A stretch of DNA of 64,000 nt from Nageia nagi (lineage: Eukaryota; Pinophyta). Every line of letters starts with the position of its first letter. Position 1 is the first letter of the stretch. Location of the stretch: NCBI GenBank assembly GCA_050084985.1, contig JBITNC010000002.1, forward strand, positions 22,816,001-22,880,000. The letters run 5' to 3'. The position numbers and the translations under genes were made by a program. A model generated the notes under the pieces. It was not told where the DNA came from, did no database searches, and saw nothing but the letters and a program-made list of their open reading frames with translations. Of this stretch, positions 58,101-61,930 are shown piece by piece.

Positions 58101-59793
58101 CAATGACAAATATTTAATTGAAATCCAAAGTAAGCGAAAATTTCTTCTGCGAGCTATTAAAAAATAAATTTCATTTTCCAGGTGTTTCTCATATCAACAA
58201 AAATTAAAATATTAATTACCATCTTGACATTCCATCAACAAGTCTAAGTTTACCGAAATATTTTTCACCTGCTTTTGCAACACCCAATTAAAGAGAAATA
58301 GTCCTTTACTTAACCCAATCATAGTTATCTGCACAAGATAGTGTTAAGCATTTACAGCAAGCTACCTAAAGATGCCATGTATACATATCGAATTGTAGTG
58401 GGTGCTGAATTTTACAAGTCACTGCATAGGGGTATGTGTAATGGACAAGGTTGAATTCTGTCCTTGGTGAGGACCTAAGCTATTACCTTGGTGTTATTTA
58501 GGAAAATTAGAATATTTAAAACTTAGATTAATCGCTGAAGGTTGTGCTAGAACATAATTTTGATGTACAAGCATTTTCCAAAATCAATTTACAATGCATT
58601 GTACAATGTTTTGGTAGTACTTTGAACTGAAAGACATGCTTTCAATTGTAGCCAGTCAATCAGGAATATTGAAAATTTATATTTTCAAATATCAAATAGT
58701 GAGTTAGAGAATCTTCACTTGACTCCAACTGCATTTTAGCTTGTGTAACACTTAAGCTGAGAAGACCAGCACTAGCATGCATGTCATCACATTTATGTAC
58801 TTTGCAACAAAGCCACAAAATATCCCGTTCGAATGCAGGAGAGAAGCGCAGAATTAAAACACCAAAAATCATAATCATTCAACAACGACAATGCTGAGAT
58901 ATCATTCTTGTTACCCATCACTGATAAAAAATTGAAAAATCTCCCTACTGAGAATAAAGATAGGAAAAAAAGCGTTCATGATAGGGATGAGCTTGGTAAA
59001 ATGGGTAATTTCCATAATTAAGGCCAGAGTTGAAACAATAGCACCCACCACCCTATTTGTGATTTACTTGTAATACATTACCCATGAGGAGTTGGGTAAT
59101 CCAATGGAATTGAAGTACCCTCAGAAATACAAAGAGAGATCTACCAAAAAAATTTAAAAACACTAAGCAAAACGAGTTAATGAAGTACATGTTTCTGTTT
59201 TTGATAGAGCAAGCATATTAAGAGGCATATTCAACACATTGGAGGAATGTAAAAACTATTTATTTGATGCAACAACGTCAAGTTGAACATCTAAATGCAT
59301 TTTTTGAAAAGTATATGTGCATAAAGATTCACAAAAGATTTGCTGATGAGCAGCATATTTTTTAAAAACATGTAATAGAAGAACTACCTAAATTTGAAAG
59401 CTGTAACAGTTTGCCCCTGTAGCTTAAACTGGTCTCATGAGAATGAATAAAATATTTAGCCAGTACTTTAGAGTAGACTAGCAAAAATAGTTAACAAAGT
59501 ACATGTTTCTGTTTTTGATAAAGTAAGTATATTGAGAGAACTATTCTAACACATTGAAGGAATGTAAAAACTATTTATTTGATGCAACAATGTCACGTTT
59601 AACAGCTAAATGCATTTATTGAAAATTATATGTGCATGAAGATTCACAAAAAATATTTTTTAAATGTAATAGAAGAACTACCTAAATTTGAAAGCCTAAC
59701 TGTTCGCCCTTGTAGCTTAAACTGGTCTCTTGAGAATGAATTTAGCCAATACTTTAGAGTTGATTCCAAGGCCCTTGCCAGGATTGACTCCAT
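15786..59793 (-). CDS. Chorein-N / UHRF1BP1-like (BLTP3-type) protein gene, 20 coding exons, frame damaged
   Basis: Rebuilt by splice sites and continuous protein similarity. Exons (minus strand): 59793-59682, 58799-58719, 42459-42350, 42188-42134, 39763-39675, 37106-37040, 36923-36861, 36688-36527, 36375-36282, 35893-35814, 35600-35525, 35311-35268, 35175-35108, 30504-30419, 19011-18851, 18729-17303, 17191-16896, 16787-16500, 16371-16215, 16120-15786. The N-terminus MESILARALESTLKYWL...DQFKLQGRT is the chorein-type lipid-channel start. The C-terminus is a short coiled-coil-like helix ending TLLYELRNKVV. VPS13/BLTP proteins carry lipids between membranes at contact sites; that function is inferred from the family. 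All junction phases fit except exon 2 to exon 3. Exon 16 also has one extra base. It could be a pseudogene, a damaged allele, or an assembly with indel errors. I recall the family; I made no database comparison. Confidence 0.82.
16215..16371 (-). CDS. BLTP3-like gene, coding exon 19
   Basis: It encodes VEVEATKEELGYLVLLSKSE then IESLSRITAGILQILQLQGS and VGQAAIEQLTNF, a predicted helical segment. Acceptor GTTGCAG, donor TTTTG|GTAAAA. Confidence 0.92.
16500..16787 (-). CDS. BLTP3-like gene, coding exon 18
   Basis: 96 codons starting VSLEGLQVLKPQTVNLSKRL, a Ser/Gly/Asn-rich variable middle, then GMGKWIVESVKGAFKEP. Acceptor TTTGCAG, donor CCG|GTAAAT. Confidence 0.9.
16896..17191 (-). CDS. BLTP3-like gene, coding exon 17
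   Basis: It encodes NALGKLDHDLSMELTSADDI then EIDIRLQDWLFALEGAE and so on to HPIEVIS, 99 codons with the shared first codon. IRLQDWLFALEG and CWHMALRCLCV are family blocks. Acceptor GTTGCAG, donor AGT|GTACGT. Confidence 0.92.
17303..18729 (-). CDS. BLTP3-like gene, coding exon 16 (large exon) with a one-base frameshift
   Basis: It begins IILQEESCLRITSFLADGIM and carries the central repeating beta-groove part of the protein, for example LWQCVELHELCIEGAMVTAD, GGVVRMGVACKMCISNTSVE and GLHIDVSHRTLGGAMVISSA, ending near LLHRFGILGPDGGPGKAL. An A6 run (17,383-17,388) shifts the frame into a stop at 17,371-17,373. One A fewer restores NNLSRGPLAKLLKLSPQAKG in the other frame, up to the donor GAAG|GTACCT. 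Exon length 1,427 is exactly one base more than the junction phases need. Confidence 0.92.
18851..19011 (-). CDS. BLTP3-like gene, coding exon 15
   Basis: It encodes NEKLWPRINPLESQRWQLFV then GVPMISMYTLQKNPAPAPPAF and so on, 53 codons after a shared Ala. Acceptor TTTGCAG, donor AAG|GTAAAA. The proline/alanine loop PAPAPPAFALQTVV is a clear mark of the gene. Confidence 0.92.
19012..19535. other. Part of intron 14, nothing recognised
   Basis: Intron sequence between exon 15 and element D. No gene, repeat or RNA was recognised. Confidence 0.5.
19536..20272 (+). repeat. 5' LTR of element D
   Basis: It starts TGTAACCACCTGAAAATG and ends TTAGAATCTACA. TATAAAAGGAGG at about 19,814 is a likely TATA box. 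Followed by TTTTGGTGAACCTGACA, which should be the primer site but is not the tRNA-Met type. Confidence 0.92.
20273..23175 (+). other. Element D interior: leader repeats, acidic gag-like relic and short repeats
   Basis: About 20,460-20,960 holds three degenerate units about 170-180 bp apart, each with an AAAACGT block and a later CATAGAT. A reading frame starts at 21,000 (MASRGCFYGLWNMLGETFEF), hits TAG near 21,127, and continues in another frame as an Asp-rich stretch (NDIDIDDDDYTIDIDYEPY) to a TAA near 21,396. A third frame (21,662-22,072) contains three 33-bp units at about 21,839-21,938 coding 11-residue repeats of the type IELLISAFPIQ. About 22,511-22,632 has degenerate CAGCTAGGGGCAGG repeats. 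No known domain was recognised. Confidence 0.6.
23176..23938 (+). repeat. 3' LTR of element D
   Basis: It starts TGTAGCCACCTAAAAATG and ends TTAGAATCTACA, collinear with the 5' LTR with scattered differences and a 26-bp gain at about 23,487. Confidence 0.92.
23986..24160 (-). repeat. 3' LTR of element E
   Basis: It reads TGTTAAAATAATAATACAT to ...ATATTACCA on the minus strand, about 175 bp. Its end matches 28,298-28,336 (CTTGCTTTATTACATTCC on the plus strand). Confidence 0.75.
24180..25800 (-). pseudogene. Element E reverse transcriptase and RNase H remnant
   Basis: The clearest frame (24,904-24,650) reads PLYRQLIGGLIYLSYIKPDI then CYDVNYLSRFMHKPKKAQW, the block after the copia reverse transcriptase that leads into RNase H. 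Broken frames on either side carry further reverse transcriptase residues and, toward 24,500, the RNase H block near the KAEYH-type motif. Stops and shifts are frequent. Confidence 0.8.
25804..26945 (-). pseudogene. Element E GAG-pre-integrase and integrase remnant
   Basis: 26,945-26,484 is an open 153-codon stretch: protease tail (GDDTPYAIEGKGDVQIRL, MPGLIKNLLFGNQMLD), then the GAG-pre-integrase zinc block TLWHCRYGHINSNYL and ICSSCIVGKQHR. The integrase core downstream is frameshifted. 26,067-25,804 carries the integrase end, YGSKSKGYRLMDPTTWKIYV and NKDVIFDE. Confidence 0.85.
26946..28060 (-). pseudogene. Element E gag remnant
   Basis: 27,496-27,269 reads VPIVLRALSESYQMFVTSLN then FEELVNMLQQEKAL, the typical end of a copia gag (ALP-SY--FVTSLN). 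The upstream part is degraded. The knuckle and protease start lie in broken frames at about 27,240-26,950 (FGATKHLIG). Confidence 0.75.
28337..29290. repeat. Unclassified repeat-like stretch in intron 14
   Basis: It abuts the truncated 5' LTR of element E. It is rich in variants of CATTCC and GGGAATG; CATTCCTAGG at about 28,476 and CCTAGGAATG at about 29,236 are inverted near the two ends. Long C runs (C10, C11) lie at about 28,641-28,666. This could be a degenerate DNA transposon or satellite-derived insert; I cannot classify it. Confidence 0.35.
29291..30418. other. End of intron 14, nothing recognised
   Basis: AT-rich intron sequence next to exon 14. No feature found. Confidence 0.45.
30419..30504 (-). 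CDS. BLTP3-like gene, coding exon 14
   Basis: It encodes DTFSHPLCTLVQPSKEHGSS then DSQSVPSF, a conserved DTFS-PPCTLVQPS block followed by a Ser-rich linker. Acceptor GAATGTAG, donor TTTTG|GTGAGT. An 11.4-kb intron with two retroelements follows. Confidence 0.92.
30505..35107. other. Intron 13 of the host gene
   Basis: 4.6-kb intron. It contains an LTR-like piece from about 30,918 (TGTTAGGAGTTAGG, with ACTATAAATAAG at about 31,049), an imperfect direct repeat pair (about 32,722-32,800 and 32,951-33,020, sharing CTCTGCCTTCAG- and CCTAACCTC-like blocks) and a possible solo LTR at about 33,521-33,980. No coding sequence recognised. Confidence 0.5.
33521..33980 (+). repeat. Possible solo LTR
   Basis: It begins TGATATTGCTATATCAG and ends ACTGATATATCA (TGATAT..ATATCA), with TATATAAATGG at about 33,733 in promoter position and an AT-rich 3' part. 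I see no clear target duplication and no coding partner, so the call is tentative. Confidence 0.3.
35108..35175 (-). CDS. BLTP3-like gene, coding exon 13
   Basis: It encodes VSVSGGELTKIMTHIMVGGF then SL, 22 codons plus two bases. Acceptor TAGCAG, donor TTG|GTGAGT. It joins exon 14 through a Trp codon where I would expect Arg from the family. Confidence 0.88.
35268..35311 (-). CDS. BLTP3-like gene, coding exon 12
   Basis: It encodes EFQLELLIQSLHFSR (Glu completed from exon 11). Acceptor CTGATCAG, donor CGG|GTAAGA. Confidence 0.9.
35525..35600 (-). CDS. BLTP3-like gene, coding exon 11
   Basis: It encodes KSGETASRSVVAVVLDHIFL then CIKDS, 25 codons plus one base. The VDHIFLCIKD-like strand is conserved. 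Acceptor GTCGCAG, donor CTG|GTGAGT. Confidence 0.92.
35814..35893 (-). CDS. BLTP3-like gene, coding exon 10
   Basis: It encodes LRALLRFMTGFYVCLNRGDV then GPITIQ, with a Gly codon completed from exon 9. The RALLRFMTG-YVCLNRGDV segment is the conserved helical stretch at the end of the N-terminal module. Acceptor GCCACAG, donor CAG|GTTTGA. Confidence 0.93.
36282..36375 (-). CDS. BLTP3-like gene, coding exon 9
   Basis: It encodes ITIQRTEHNNPLGLEVQLHV then PEALCPALSEP, 31 codons plus one base. Acceptor ATTTCAG, donor CAG|GTTTGT. Strongly conserved beta-rich block. Confidence 0.93.
36527..36688 (-). CDS. BLTP3-like gene, coding exon 8
   Basis: 54 codons beginning KLEWDSLSVDLLPHPDMF and ending RLFFGGERFLDNISGQAY. 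The motifs LPHPDMF and DGAKR-FFGGERF are family-specific. Acceptor TTATTACAG, donor TAT|GTATAT. Confidence 0.93.
36861..36923 (-). CDS. BLTP3-like gene, coding exon 7
   Basis: It encodes VVNLKEARDFFSNEKCIYVF plus K, 21 codons, both ends in phase 0. Acceptor TTTACAG, donor AAG|GTAAAC. Confidence 0.92.
37040..37106 (-). CDS. BLTP3-like gene, coding exon 6
   Basis: It encodes TPPMASITIRNLLLYTTNEN then WQ, between GAGCAG and CAG|GTGTGT. The block ASITIRNLLLYTTNENW is highly typical of the plant family. Confidence 0.92.
37107..39674. other. Intron 5
   Basis: 2.6-kb intron without recognisable genes. A short imperfect repeat (AACAAATCAGGTCC) occurs at about 38,239 and 38,271. Confidence 0.45.
39675..39763 (-). 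CDS. BLTP3-like gene, coding exon 5
   Basis: It encodes IADGMTLEVQTVNIMLET then CGGAGCRGGAT, the conserved IADGMTLEV-TVN strand block. Acceptor CTTCCAG, donor CTG|GTAATT. The two leftover bases complete a Trp codon with exon 6. Confidence 0.9.
39764..40730. other. Intron 4, first part
   Basis: Unremarkable AT-rich intron sequence leading to the 128-bp tandem array. Confidence 0.4.
40731..41400. repeat. 128-bp tandem repeat, about 5 units, in intron 4
   Basis: The block TTCAGAACACACCAGGTCTA recurs at 40,735, 40,863, 40,991, 41,117 and 41,247, so spacing is 126-130 bp. Each unit continues with GAGATCTTTCTA, AACTCATTCCAGTCACTTTT and a GTCAAAGTTGCCAACGCAAC-like end. A partial sixth unit starts at about 41,337. 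Units differ by substitutions and small indels. Confidence 0.92.
41401..42133. other. Intron 4, second part
   Basis: No gene or repeat recognised. Confidence 0.4.
42134..42188 (-). CDS. BLTP3-like gene, coding exon 4
   Basis: It encodes SQSSSGIMKSSGYGFADK, the Ser-rich loop followed by the conserved GYGFADK. Acceptor AATGCAG, donor AAA|GTATGT. Phase 0 exit fits exon 5. Confidence 0.9.
42350..42459 (-). CDS. BLTP3-like gene, coding exon 3
   Basis: It encodes IPSLSNVQIEPVVVQIDILD then LVLAEKSGFESDS..., 36 codons plus two bases, between ATTTCAG and GTAGTT. The SNVQIEPVVVQID block is the conserved beta-strand repeat of chorein-N proteins. Phase joins exon 4 exactly. Confidence 0.9.
42460..43065. 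repeat. Intron 2, 3' part, with a gypsy-LTR-like fragment
   Basis: About 42,690-42,800 (TCCCACTTATTTCGGTCACC, GGACATTAATAAAATT) resembles 54,755-54,815 next to the gypsy fragment K. It is probably a piece of the same LTR family. The rest is unclassified. Confidence 0.4.
43066..45336. repeat. Unclassified repeat-rich stretch in intron 2
   Basis: It begins with ACATTGAGAGGGGGGGTGAA, a G-run boundary seen at the ends of many plant retroelement copies, and is followed by non-coding sequence of different composition with many ACACA/CAAAC words. It contains the 45-bp tandem repeat at 43,261. No protein domain was recognised. Confidence 0.4.
43261..43370. repeat. 45-bp tandem repeat
   Basis: The block CACCAACTGCGGAAATAGC recurs at 43,261 and 43,306, and a partial third unit starts at 43,351 (CACCAATTGC), an exact 45-bp spacing. 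The first two units are nearly identical (CCGACTAACCCGTACAATTT shared). Confidence 0.9.
45337..45930. repeat. 308-bp tandem duplication
   Basis: Blocks such as CGATGTAAACATACTGAAGC occur at 45,391 and 45,699, and ACTCGTCACTTTGCTCAACA-type sequence follows in both, with almost no differences. The join contains GGAAAACTGAAAGCCAATCA three times. The near identity suggests a recent event or an assembly duplication. Confidence 0.9.
46210..46922 (-). pseudogene. Ty3/gypsy integrase C-terminal remnant with chromodomain-like end
   Basis: On the minus strand VFLMLQPYK (about 46,918) is followed, after a frameshift, by LAPKFYGPYKVLRKVGEVAY then QLELLPI. This is the conserved end of plant gypsy integrases. 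Further down, YLVREVLIKLKDLLEEDMTW with EQMEI resembles the chromodomain (YLVKWK-LP-EDATWE). Upstream integrase is missing because a LINE remnant follows. Confidence 0.78.
46985..48960 (+). pseudogene. LINE (non-LTR retrotransposon) reverse transcriptase remnant
   Basis: Blocks in order: SPIAKLFNDIVCSGFPPSW, FAKLYAIVLDVTLSDHL, AQGQYGFRRGFQTINHIL, FRKAFDT, GISNNFIATIMRLYE, GVKHGCPLSQLFLVL, VVNLRKTKVMIFNAS, LFNAIIEPTVLYG. These are the plant L1-type reverse transcriptase motifs and the following thumb. Further on, a degraded C-terminal zinc-like block (RMKSTSFFEVPYIMRFKG) is seen. Stops and frameshifts are many, and the FADD-type catalytic region is degraded. The endonuclease part and 5' end are missing. 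Confidence 0.82.
48961..50160. other. Intron 2 segment, nothing recognised
   Basis: Probably the degraded 3' end of the LINE and old repeats. No domain or boundary could be identified. Confidence 0.4.
50161..50487 (-). repeat. Truncated element-B-family LTR
   Basis: It is the reverse complement of the second half of the element B LTR (shared: ACAAGATGTAAGTGGTTCCT, GGAGTACATCCACTAACTAG, TGATCAC-AA-GAGGGAGCC, TCTATTTATAGG). It stops at about 50,487 in the middle of the LTR (GGATCACCCTTTTATCCAAT), so the outer part is missing. No matching internal region is adjacent. Confidence 0.85.
50488..51310. other. Intron 2 segment between LTR fragments
   Basis: It contains a repeated AGACGTTGGCATTTTG / AGACATTGGCATCTTG pair (about 50,749 and 50,797). 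About 50,985-51,250 resembles LTR sequence of element A type in part. No coding sequence recognised. Confidence 0.4.
51311..51597 (-). repeat. 3' LTR of element J
   Basis: 287 bp, TGTTAGAGTAAATTACCAT to CATCTTTACA on the minus strand, highly similar to the other copy. Confidence 0.92.
51598..54247 (-). other. Element J interior, non-coding
   Basis: No retroelement protein motif was recognised in any frame. It contains a tandem pair at about 52,442-52,535 (GGGCTATGAAACCATGAAGG / GGGCTATGAGACCATGAAGG, each followed by CACCCAAC). It is purine-rich on the plus strand. A 132-codon plus-strand frame at 53,540-53,938 (antisense to the element) and its antisense frames show no known domain. Confidence 0.6.
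54248..54532 (-). repeat. 5' LTR of element J
   Basis: 285 bp, TG..CA ends on the minus strand. It contains CTATTTAAG-like promoter sequence (GCCTATTTAAGCAAGG on the minus strand, about 54,300). Confidence 0.92.
54538..55080 (-). repeat. Probable LTR-like sequence beside gypsy fragment K
   Basis: Contains TTATCATTGGCCCTTT twice (about 54,551 and 54,656) and a block (CCCATTGACCTATTTTGGTC, GGACATTAATAT) that recurs at about 42,730-42,785. On its position it could be the 3' LTR of K, but no boundary was fixed. Confidence 0.4.
55081..56360 (-). pseudogene. Ty3/gypsy pol fragment K (reverse transcriptase end, RNase H, integrase)
   Basis: The minus-strand order is RT, RNase H, integrase, which identifies Ty3/gypsy. 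RNase H: MLAILHAIDRWKTYLMGRHH then IDHSSLKYFLEQ and KWITKMLGYDFEVEYKK (55,950-55,669). The integrase zinc region is at 55,660-55,461. The integrase core is ISMDFIKGLPNSKGKKTILV (about 55,370), SKFVHFCALQH and the SPTNEWANVGGEQM end near 55,090. The RT end (YKKIMNYGKTTHLATLTKK) lies near 56,110. Frames are broken by stops. Confidence 0.82.
56371..56795 (+). repeat. Copia-type 3' LTR remnant
   Basis: TCAAGCTTAAGAGACGG at 56,354-56,370 is a decayed purine tract of the copia type, followed by TGTCATAGAATAAG as LTR start. TTATAAATAAAAC at about 56,514 is a likely TATA box. The right boundary is uncertain. The coding part to the left is missing (replaced by the gypsy fragment). Confidence 0.55.
56796..58718. 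other. 5' part of intron 2, nothing recognised
   Basis: AT-rich intron sequence up to exon 2. No protein domain, RNA gene or clear repeat was seen. Confidence 0.45.
58719..58799 (-). CDS. BLTP3-like gene, candidate exon 2, divergent and frame-breaking
   Basis: Between TTGCAAAG and the donor TCAA|GTGAAG, the frame entering from exon 1 reads VHKCDDMHASAGLLSLSVTQ followed by AKMQLES. It corresponds to the family block around DALHAS-GLP-L-VT-AK-KLE, with short deletions. Length 81 leaves phase 1, while exon 3 needs phase 0, and I found no other donor that fixes this. No better copy was found in 42.5-59.6 kb. It may be a decayed exon, or local indels may have shifted it. Confidence 0.55.
59388..59482 (-). 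pseudogene. Decayed tandem copy of coding exon 1
   Basis: It aligns with exon 1 over most of its length (CTAAAGTACTGGCTAAA, GACCAGTTTAAGCTACA, TTTCAAATTTAG|GTAG) but has a 7-bp insertion after the WLN codons, lacks the ATG portion and is out of frame. The splice donor is still present. It is part of the tandem duplication of 59,168-59,793. Confidence 0.85.
59682..59793 (-). CDS. BLTP3-like gene, coding exon 1 (start codon)
   Basis: It encodes MESILARALESTLKYWL then NSFSRDQFKLQGRTVRLSNL, 37 codons plus one base, ending at TTTAG|GTAGTT. ATG at 59,793-59,791 is chosen because MESILARALE is the usual start of this plant family. The amphipathic start and the QFKLQGRT block are the chorein-N hallmark. 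A decayed copy of the same exon lies about 294 bp downstream. Confidence 0.88.
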
Positions 59794-61138
59794 TTTTAGC
59801 TTCTTCTATGCACTTCAGCCAACTGCCAGAATAACAAAATCAAAAATCACTAATGCTATTCATGATGCAAGAACCATAATAATATGGCAAACCAATTTGA
59901 ATAAATATATGCCAACACTGTTACACGTATAGAATACCATCAGCTTTGTGATCAATTCTTGGATGTATGGACCTCCAAGAAAATGAGACAGGAATTTTAC
60001 TAGGCCAAGAAGATCAAACTAATGGGAAACACTAAAACCAGATACCCAACTAAGCAGGATATATTACAGCACCAAGTTATACCCCTGAATTGCCTTGATC
60101 AAGGATTTTCAAACAAATCCAATTGGGATTGATAATTTCTAAATATAACAGAATAACACAGAGATCTTATTATAAAACCTAACACTTGTAAAAATCAAAA
60201 TCTTCTCCAAATAAATATTATTCTTATAATCCAAGCAAAAGCACAGGCATAGCATTCTGAGCTACTGCCAGTGGAGATCAACCTCAGAGTCTAAATATAA
60301 CAGATCAATCAGAAAGAACATAGATATCTTATTACAGAACCTACCACTTCTAAAAACAAAATCATCTCCAAATGAATATTGTTCTTGTAATCTTTTGGAA
60401 CAAGTGGAACAAAACAAATTGCATCACAATTTTGGATCACACTTCTTCATCCTTCCTCTATGAACATATCCTGTAGATCCTACAGCCCAAGTTCGCCTAA
60501 AGAGCATAAAACACTGTGGAAATTTTCAAATAGCACACGATACCCGTATGTCGGACAAATCCTATAAGCAGAGGGCCATCCACCAATCATCAAACTAAAC
60601 CCGGTCACGGTGAGATCACAAAGACCCCTATGACAGAAGAAACGACACATTCAAGGCTAGATACGGGCACTAAAACAAACCCATTCAGGCCTATTTAATG
60701 TAAAATACAAACTAAAGCAAATATCAGACTGGAATCACTAAATCAAATTCCATCAGTATCACTTTTCCACCCAATTCCACACCTAAGAAGCTCCGTAAGT
60801 TCAATACCATCAAGTTAACCATCAAAGTAAACCAGCAGGAAGTAAATTCCCATTTTTTCAACGAAATGAATTTGAATCGCGCTGCCTAGTTGAGATTCCG
60901 ATGCATTTACTCCACTAAAAATATATGTTGTAGGAAAACCCTACTCAAAACTCGAAAAAAAACAACTCCTCTTTAAATCGATCCTTGATCTGAACTAAAA
61001 AACACACGTAAAATCCCCTAAAACGAGCTAGGATACTACAAATCCCGATCCCCAGAGCCCTCTCTAACCCAGTTTCTTACTTACACGCCTACAATCAAGC
61101 TTCATAGTAAATCGAAATAAATGCATTATAGGGCATAC
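59794..61138. other. Intron between the 5' untranslated exon and exon 1
   Basis: About 1.35 kb. Imperfect repeats at about 60,165-60,235 and 60,330-60,395 share AGATCTTATTA, AAATATTATTCTTATAATC-like and ACCTA blocks. No coding sequence. Confidence 0.45.
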
Positions 61139-61350
61139 CAATTCGTGCTAGATCTGCAAAGTGCGAAGGACAGGCGGTGCTGAAACGCTAAAATGCATAA
61201 CAATTCCCGATCTAGCAGTGAGTTGAAATTTCAGGACAGCAATGTAATCCACCTGCGAGAGAGTGGGATGAAGCAGAGGCTCAAAAGGGCATCTGAAAAC
61301 TGGAATTGATCAGAGGGTGGCGGCTTGAATAGTTTTACAAGAAGGTTTTT
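61139..61350 (-). other. Probable 5' untranslated exon of the BLTP3-like gene
   Basis: About 1.35 kb upstream of the ATG exon, GAATTG|GTATGC is a good donor after a pyrimidine-rich, GC-richer leader (TCTGCTTCATCCCACTCTC). Another possible donor is CGCAG|GTGGAT at about 61,252. The upper limit (transcription start) is a guess. Confidence 0.45.
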
Positions 61351-61434
61351 GCGCCAAACCCTTTCTCTGGACGGCCATCGATTCTTTTAAAGAAGACGTA
61401 CCACTTTTTCCTCCACCAATATTATTTGATGCCA

Positions 61435-61442
61435 TGACGTGG
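61435..61442 (+). promoter_or_regulatory. TGACGTGG bZIP-type box upstream of the host gene
   Basis: TGACGTGG (CCACGTCA on the minus strand) is a typical plant C/G-hybrid box bound by bZIP factors. It lies about 90 bp upstream of the presumed 5' exon. No convincing TATA box is seen at the expected distance. One 8-mer is weak evidence. Confidence 0.3.
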
Positions 61443-61499
61443 GATCATACATTCCTGCCGTTGGGATTTGCACCTTACACTCAAGCTTAGAATCAAGTG

Positions 61500-61930
61500 G
61501 GTATTTCTTTCCTTGAAGCCATCAAATCAAAAGGGATATCTCTTTTGTCGAAATCAAAAGGATATCTCTTTTATTAAATTTATTGAGGATTTGCATTTAA
61601 CTTCGAAGTTTAGCATATAATCGTATAAAGTATCTTTTTCTTAAACTTATCTATAATTTATATTACAAAGGTATATTTTTCATCAAAGCTATGAAGGATT
61701 TGTATTTCACTTTGAAGTTTCAAGTAAAGTTGATGTATCTCTTTTGTCAAAGTTATTTGGTACTTGCATAAGTCTTCAACTAAGAAATTATGGGTAGAGT
61801 ATCTTTTTCATCGAAGTCATCTAGAACTTGAATTACAAAATATTTTTTTCATTGAGCAATTGCACATGAAGGTGAAGCTTAGAACCAACTGGGAAATATC
61901 TCTTTCGTTGAAGTTTGTCCTACCACTACA
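61500..61930. repeat. Degenerate tandem repeat upstream of the host gene
   Basis: Variants of ATATCTCTTTTGTCGAAGT recur at about 61,530, 61,561, 61,629, 61,672, 61,735, 61,799, 61,844 and 61,897, mostly 45-65 bp apart, with a GGATTTGCATTTAACTTCGA-like partner block. It is an old short-unit array. It could belong to the LTR-like region to its right. Confidence 0.6.

Larger units (their letters stand above)
59168..59793. repeat. Tandem duplication containing coding exon 1
   Basis: Unit 1 (59,168-59,482) and unit 2 (59,483-59,793) share AAGTACATGTTTCTGTTTTT, GGAATGTAAAAACTATTTAT and the exon-1 sequence. Offset is about 315 bp at the left and 294 bp at the exon, owing to a gap of about 20 bp in unit 2. 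Divergence is moderate. Only unit 2 keeps the intact exon and ATG. Confidence 0.88.

Noticed and set aside
58660-58878. 72-codon minus-strand frame as a separate small gene
   Set aside because: Its core is the divergent exon 2 of the host gene; the rest is intron.
59630-59932. 100-codon plus-strand frame
   Set aside because: It is antisense to coding exon 1, whose minus-strand reading is strongly conserved.
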